Source: Tannerellaceae bacterium
Lineage (GTDB): Bacteria; Bacteroidota; Bacteroidia; Bacteroidales; Tannerellaceae
Direction of reading: 5' to 3'
NCBI GenBank assembly: GCA_021203545.1
Contig: JAJQAZ010000038.1
Coordinates: 23,214 to 87,213, forward strand
DNA: 64,000 nt
Part shown: piece after piece, positions 58,586 through 64,000 of the stretch
How the letters are laid out: each line of letters starts with the position of its first letter
Position numbering within the stretch: the first letter of the stretch is position 1
Program-made: the position numbers and the translations under genes
Notes under the pieces: generated by a model
Databases searched by the model: none
Seen by the model: only the letters and a program-made list of their open reading frames with translations
What the model was told of the DNA's origin: nothing

Positions 58586-60072
58586 ATGAGAAAAATAATT
58601 TATCTATCCATCATAACATGTTTGCTGACCATTCTTTCCTGTTCCGATTTTCTGGAACTGAATCCCAACGACCAGTTGTTCCGGGAGAATTTCTGGCAAA
58701 CCGAAAAAGATGCGCAACTGGCATTAACAGGTGTTTATAATCAACTACGGAATGCACCCTCCTACAATCATGGCAGGATACTATGGGACGGATTGAGCGA
58801 CGCGGCCTATTCAAGGCTATACAACACAATTGCACGCGGTGTGATCGAATCTACCACCGGCAGTATTGTATCGGGTATTTATTCCGAATCGTACGTATTG
58901 ATAGGACGTTGCAATAACTTCCTCGCCAATATTGACAGAGTAGAAATAGATGTCGACGAAAAAAACAAATACAAAGGTGAAGTGCTTTTCCTGCGGGCAT
59001 TAGCTTATTTTACCCTGACGGAATTTTACGGAGGAGTTCCTTTATACACGGCTCCGGTTACCATGGAAGAAGCCAAAGTAAAACAGTCCGCCAAAGAACA
59101 GGTTATACAACAGGTACTGACAGATCTTGACCAGGCTATCAGCTACCTGCCCGATACCGCCTATCGCGGACATGCCGTAAAAGGTTCGGCACTGGCACTG
59201 AAAGCACAGGTACTTATGCATAACGAACAATGGCCGGAAGCAGCCAAAACAGCCACCCTGATTATCGAAAAAGGCATCTTCCGGCTGTCAGACAATTATC
59301 CGGACCTGTTCCTTTCCGAAGGCCAGATAAACAATCCGGAGATTCTGTTTTCCGTTCGTTTTCTGAATCCGGACGCTCCCTGTAACACAAGCATTGATCA
59401 AAATCCGGATTTAATAGCTGCGCATGATCTTACCATCGAACCGATACAGGAATATATTGACATATTTGAATGCATCGACGGATTACCCTGGAATGAATCA
59501 CCCCCTCTACAATCCGGAGGATATGTATGATAAAAGGGATCCGCGTCTCCGGTATGTCATACGTAATACCCCGGCATTAGTAAACGGTGATCCTTACCTG
59601 GCACATAGTTGGGAAACCCCTTATAAAATGGAAAAATATGTCAATTGGGAATATGCTCCCTTTGGCTGGCACACCCGGAGCGACCAGGATTATGTTTTCT
59701 TCCGTTATGCGAATGTGTTGTTGATGTATGCCGAAAGTCAGAATGAAGCCGCCGGACCGGATGATACGGTATATGCAGCCATCAATGAAGTGCGTGCCCG
59801 CCCGGGAGTAGAAATGCCCCCCTTTACCGGCTGGACTTACCAGGGAACAGATGAGACAAAATATAAGAGATGAACGGTTTCGTGAACTGGGGTTAGAAGG
59901 TTTCCGGTATCTGGATTTAAAACGGTGGCGAATAGCCGAAAAAGTAATTCCTCTTATTCAGGATCCTTCCGGCAACAAAAGGGTATTCGACTCCGGAAAA
60001 CATTATCTTTTCCCATTTTCACAAAATGAATTAGACAGGAATCCGAATCTCGAACAAAATCCGGGATATTAA
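58586..60072 (+). pseudogene. SusD/RagB lipoprotein with two C-run frameshifts
   Basis: The lipoprotein signal is LLTILSCSDFLELNP, followed by SusD landmarks RCNNFLANIDRV and GEVLFLRALAYFTLTEFYGGVPLY. The frame breaks at C5 (59501-59505): removing one C turns ESPPLQSGGYV into ESPLYNPEDMYDKRDPRLRY. It breaks again at C6 (59817-59822): removing one C gives EMPPLPAGLTREQMRQNIRD, which leads into ERFRELGLEGFRYLDLKRW and the normal end NLEQNPGY. Repaired length is 494 residues, typical of SusD. As it stands only the N-terminal 314 residues plus a short tail would be made. Confidence 0.88.
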
Positions 60073-60098
60073 ATAACCAACTAATAAATAATTAGTGT

Positions 60099-63000
60099 AT
60101 GAAGAAAATTTACCTGTTACTTTCTATTTTACTATCCTTTCCCATAATGGGTCAGAACAAATTACCCGCCGGCTATCCGGACCGGACAGGCCGTGAGGAT
60201 ATAAAAAAGAATTTTATGAATCCGCCTAAAGGATACGGTGAAGTACCTTTTTACTGGTGGATGGGCGATACATTAACCCGTGAGCATCTTTCCATGCATC
60301 TGGATTTAATGGCCGGGAAAAAAGTAACCAGCCTACAGATCAATTATGCCCACTCCGACCGGGGAGGCATTAACTGGGGGCTGACATTTCCATCGAAACC
60401 GGAACTATTCTCCGAAGAATGGTGGGAATTATTCGGTTGGTTTATGGCAGAAGCAAAAAAGCGGGATATGACCGTCAGCCTAAGCGACTATACATTGGGC
60501 GTGGGGCAAGGCTGGTATGTAGACGATGCATTAAAAGAGAACCCTGACCTGACCGGCTACGAATTGAAATTCAGCCACCAGGAGGTAACTGCTAAGTATA
60601 AAAAGAGTTTTGAACAGATTCCGTTATCGCTTTTTGCTTACCAATTAGACCAACAAAACCGGATCATATCCGGAAAGGAAACAGACCTGTTACCCTATAT
60701 AAAAGAAAACAGGATCGAATGGAATACACCGGATGATAAATGGTTAGTTACAGAGGTACAGGCAATAAAAAAAGAACCTTCGCTGGATCCCATGCACCCA
60801 CTCTCGGGAGAAAGCTATGTACGCCATTTCTTCCAGAAATTCGAGGATCGTTTTCCTGAATTATCCAAAGGGGGCCTGAACTTCTTTTTCTCTGATGAAC
60901 TTGACTTCCATTTACGGGGTTACTTATGGAATTCCCGGTTTGGTGAAGAGTTCAGGAAACGGAAAGGGTATGATATGACTCCCTGGCTTGCCGGACTCTT
61001 TACGGATATAGGGGATATGACTCCCAAAATCCGGATGGATTATAACGATGTGATGGTTTCTCTAAGCAAAGAAAACTTCTTCATACCCGTATATAACTGG
61101 CATGCGGAACGGAATCTGATCTATGGATGCGACCATGGAGGCCGGGGGCTGGATGTAGCCGAATTCGGCGATTACTTCCGCACCCAACGCTGGAACCAGG
61201 CACCCGGATGCGACCAGCCCAATCTGGGAAAAGATATCATTAAAAATAAAGTAGCCTCCTCCATTGCGCATTTATACGAACGGCCGCGGGTATGGCTGGA
61301 AGGTTTCTACGTCAGTGGCTGGGGCACCACTACCGCCGGACTTACCGATGCTATATTTGCCAATTTTGCTATGGGGCAGAATGTACTCAGCCTGCACGGA
61401 TTATATTACAGTACCGTAGGCGGCTGGTGGGAATGGGCTCCTCCCTGTAACCACCATCACATGCCTTACTGGAATCAGATGTCATCTTTACTGGAATGTA
61501 CCGAACGATTAAGCTACCTCCTTTCACAAGGATACCACCAGGCTGATATTGCCATTTTATATCCTGTGGAACCGGTAGTAGCCGGATATGGAGACGAATC
61601 TGTAAAACAGGCTTTCAGCATAGGAGAACATCTGTACCGGCACGCTATTGATTTTGATTATATGGATTACGAATCGCTGGATCGCGCAAAAATAAAAAAC
61701 AGCATGTTGCATATCTCCGGCGAACAATATAAAATATTGATCATCCCTTCAATGAAAGCCATCCGGCACTCCTCTCTGGAAAAAATAGATGATTTTGTTA
61801 AACAGGGAGGAATCATCATCAACATAGGAGATATGCCGGAAGCTACAGAAAAATACGGACGTAACAACAAACAGGTACAGACATTGGTGGATAAAATAGT
61901 GAACTCTCCAAAAGGAAAAGTCTATAAAACATCCGGTACCACAGAAGTCATTGCTTTCATTGACTGGGCCATCACAAGAGATTTCAAATCACCCCTCCCT
62001 ATTGAAACAAATGATTATCCCTGCATTCAGCACCGGAAAATAGGAGAGAAACACCTTTATGCCGTTTATAACCTTCCGAAAGGAACTCCTTGTTTTTTTC
62101 GTATGCAGGGATCGGTAGAGTTGTGGAATCCGTGGGATGGTACTACGCAGCAGATCGCGGTATCAGCCATAGAAAAAGAGGGCACTGTTATTAAGTTGCC
62201 GTTAGAAAAAGAGGAAATACAAATTTTCGTTTTCGACCCTTCCGGCAAACCTGTAACAGAAAAGACTACAACCGCGAATAAGCCATCGGATCAAATAATC
62301 TTAGAAGGCGAATGGGCTATAGAACAATGTCCGGTTCTGGATAACCGGTTCGGTGATTTTCACTGGCCGGCCACAGACGAGTTAATGGGAGCCTATATTC
62401 ATAAAGCCAGATACACCTGTCAGGAAAACGCTGTAAAGGACTGGATATCTCCTTCTTTTAATGATCAGGAATGGGAATACAAAACATTCTCCTACGGTAC
62501 TAAGTTCAAACTATTAGGAGCCATACCCGGAATATCCGAACACACCCTGTTAACTCATCTACCGGAACAGTCAGAAAAGATCGTAGCGGAAAATAACACC
62601 TTCTACTGGCAGGATTATGACTTCTCATGGCGTTGGGGAGTTGAGAACGATTACGGACATCAGGGATACCATGGCCTCAAAGCAGAAATAACAGACAATT
62701 TCATCCGTCTTGGAGACATAGAGCAGACATGGACCTCCATGAAACGGGTTGCAGATAAAAACGGATACAATCACTATTATTTATGGACACGGATAGAAAT
62801 TCCCGAAAGCGGAACATACGTCTTTCATTGTGGAGAGATCCTTCCCGCGACTATATATATAGACAAACAAAGAGTCAAGGGTACAGAATCAGTCTTCCTG
62901 TCCGGAGGCACACACGAACTACTGTTACATTACAATACCCACGGCACAACCTATTTCGTCATACGTCCCGGACAGGCTATCCCCGGACAGATACCCGAAG

Positions 63001-63700
63001 TGGCGGCAGAACGCCCCCTCACAACAACTTTCAGAGGCGACCTATCAGTCATACCTTTCGATATCCGTCCGGATAAAAAACCCGGCAAAGGATATTTCAG
63101 ATTCTACTCTGCCCCGGATTAGAAAAGTTAGAATTCTCAGCTTACGGGAAGGCTTCCGTCTGGATAAACGGAGAAAAATGCAAAACATCCGTTATCCGGA
63201 ACAGAGCAGACGGATTATCCGGGTACGAATGCATCCTGCCTGCAAGCAGTCCCCATAAGGCTTTAGTATGTATAGAAATCGACGAATTAAACGGATACAA
63301 CGGTGGAGCAGCCATAGACGGCCCCATAAAACAAACCTGTGGTACCGGCCTATTAAAAACAGGAGATTGGGCCATGGAAGAAGGACTAAAATGGTACTCC
63401 GGAGGAATGAAATACCGCAAAGAAGTTCATATAACTACAACCGGAAACCAATGTATCCTCGATCTCGGAGAGGTAGCATGTACGGCAACAGTATATATAA
63501 ACGGGAAAGAAGCGGGAACAAAACTAATTCCTCCATACCGTTTTGACATAACAGATCTGATCCGGCCGGGAGAAAATAACGTAGAAGTAGTTGTATACAA
63601 TACAGCTGCCAACCACTATTTATCTATCCCTACAAAATACAGAGGTGACACAACCTCCGGACTGTTGGGACCGGTAAAAATAATTATATATAACAATTAA
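60099..63700 (+). pseudogene. GH106-like alpha-L-rhamnosidase, frameshift in a C4 run near the C-terminus
   Basis: After a signal peptide (ending IMGQ) come NPPKGYGEVPFYWWMGDTL, a catalytic region with FFFSDELDFHLRGYLWN and PRVWLEGFYVSGWG, and GGWWEWAPPCNHHHMPYWNQ, resembling the large GH106 alpha-L-rhamnosidases. The C-terminal part has galactose-binding-like beta-sandwich domains. At 63112-63115 (C4) the frame ends; one more C gives SAPGLEKLEFSAYGKASVWI and continues to DWAMEEGLKWYSGGM and GLLGPVKIIIYNN at 63700 (1200 residues). The catalytic part remains intact but the last sugar-binding domain is lost. It lies 26 bases after susD. Confidence 0.78.
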
Positions 63701-63887
63701 ATCCTTTGAAAAGAAAGTAAAACATAAGAATTATTCAACACATTAAGTCTAAAATAAATCTATCTTATTATACTATAACCAGATTTCTTTTTAATTAAAT
63801 AAACGGGAAGAAAGAATTCATCATCTGTCTTTTTATTCCTGTAATAAATTATGGGAGTGTTTTCCGTACGTGTCGAGACTGTAACTT

Positions 63888-63934
63888 AAACTGTGTCAGT
63901 AAAGAAAAAAAGAATAACTTTACTAACACAGTTT
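63888..63934 (+). promoter_or_regulatory. Hairpin just before the transposase start
   Basis: AAACTGTGTCAGTAAAG and CTTTACTAACACAGTTT can pair over 17 positions with one mismatch around a 13-base A-rich loop, ending 4 bases before the ATG at 63939. In a transcript entering from outside it would cover the ribosome-binding region, a known way for insertion sequences to limit transposase made from read-through. Confidence 0.5.
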
Positions 63935-63938
63935 TATT

Positions 63939-64000
63939 ATGAAAGAAGAATTTGATTTTGAGAGTATCAAAAATAAAGCTCTCGAACAGTTAAAATCAGG
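63939..64000 (+). CDS. Transposase, N-terminal fragment (IS256-like)
   Basis: Twenty residues are visible (MKEEFDFESIKNKALEQLKS) before the window ends. The short acidic-then-basic start with FDFES and a helix before a Lys/Ser/Gly resembles the beginnings of IS256-group transposases of Bacteroidetes. The adjacent inverted repeat supports the assignment, but the DDE catalytic region is not in the window. Confidence 0.55.
   Translation, partial: MKEEFDFESIKNKALEQLKS

Larger units (their letters stand above)
63875..64000 (+). mobile_element. Left end of an IS256-family-like insertion sequence (partial)
   Basis: A likely terminal inverted repeat starts GAGACTGTAACTTAAACTGT at 63875, similar in form to IS256-group ends (GAGACTGT). 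The transposase start follows 64 bases in. The right end is outside the window, so the element and any target duplication cannot be checked. The 174 bases between the GH106 stop and this end show no gene. Confidence 0.6.

Overview
The window looks like a chromosome segment from an anaerobic gut-type Bacteroidota, most likely order Bacteroidales. The evidence is three SusC/SusD-type pairs, a hybrid two-component regulator, a Bacteroidetes-type TssD, the conserved uppS-bamA-skp-skp-murI block, lineage families (DUF6089, DUF6242, DUF6340), and several -7 boxes of the TAnnTTTG type. I cannot name a genus.

Region 1 (1-22 kb) is mostly core genome. After a T6SS tube gene (tssD) broken by one in-frame stop come a VanX-like dipeptidase and murI, two Skp/OmpH chaperones, bamA, uppS, an outer-membrane barrel and a DUF6242 lipoprotein on the minus strand. 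ribD sits divergently from a prmC-recX-comF operon. A LytTR-type two-component pair follows, whose kinase has Tyr where the phospho-acceptor His is expected. Then a gene-free kilobase packed with repeats, valS, a Tat-exported TIM-barrel protein, a DUF6340 lipoprotein, a tRNA-Thr(CGT) and the wreck of a RelE/ParE-type toxin-antitoxin pair.

Region 2 (22.8-33.3 kb, minus strand) holds a SusC-SusD-lipoprotein operon without an enzyme, with SusC interrupted by an in-frame TGA, and a complete 1377-residue hybrid two-component system (HTCS).

Region 3 (33.5-63.7 kb, plus strand) is a large polysaccharide utilisation locus: SusC-SusD, GH3, then GH29-GH95-GH78-GH78-GH31-GH43, then SusC-SusD-GH106. The enzymes suggest a plant-type glycan carrying rhamnose, fucose (or L-galactose) and xylose/arabinose. 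HTCS would sense a breakdown product, SusC/D pairs would import oligosaccharides, and exo-enzymes would trim them. Seven of its genes are broken. Seven single-base indels all lie in A or C homopolymers, and there is one in-frame TAA. All SusC genes in the window and all three predicted rhamnosidases are affected, while the core genes of region 1 show no such indels. Either the locus is decaying or slipping, or the assembly has homopolymer errors. The left end of an IS256-like element begins at 63875.

The most unusual non-coding signals are: two unrelated palindrome arrays with the same exact 22-bp period (15566 and 41691); a 1.1-kb gene-free unit bounded by 128-bp inverted repeats; three palindrome-rich intergenic elements sharing one terminal motif; a 26-bp tandem repeat present in both orientations; and paired ATATCGATAT boxes 21 bp apart upstream of two SusC operons, at nearly the same distance from the predicted promoter.
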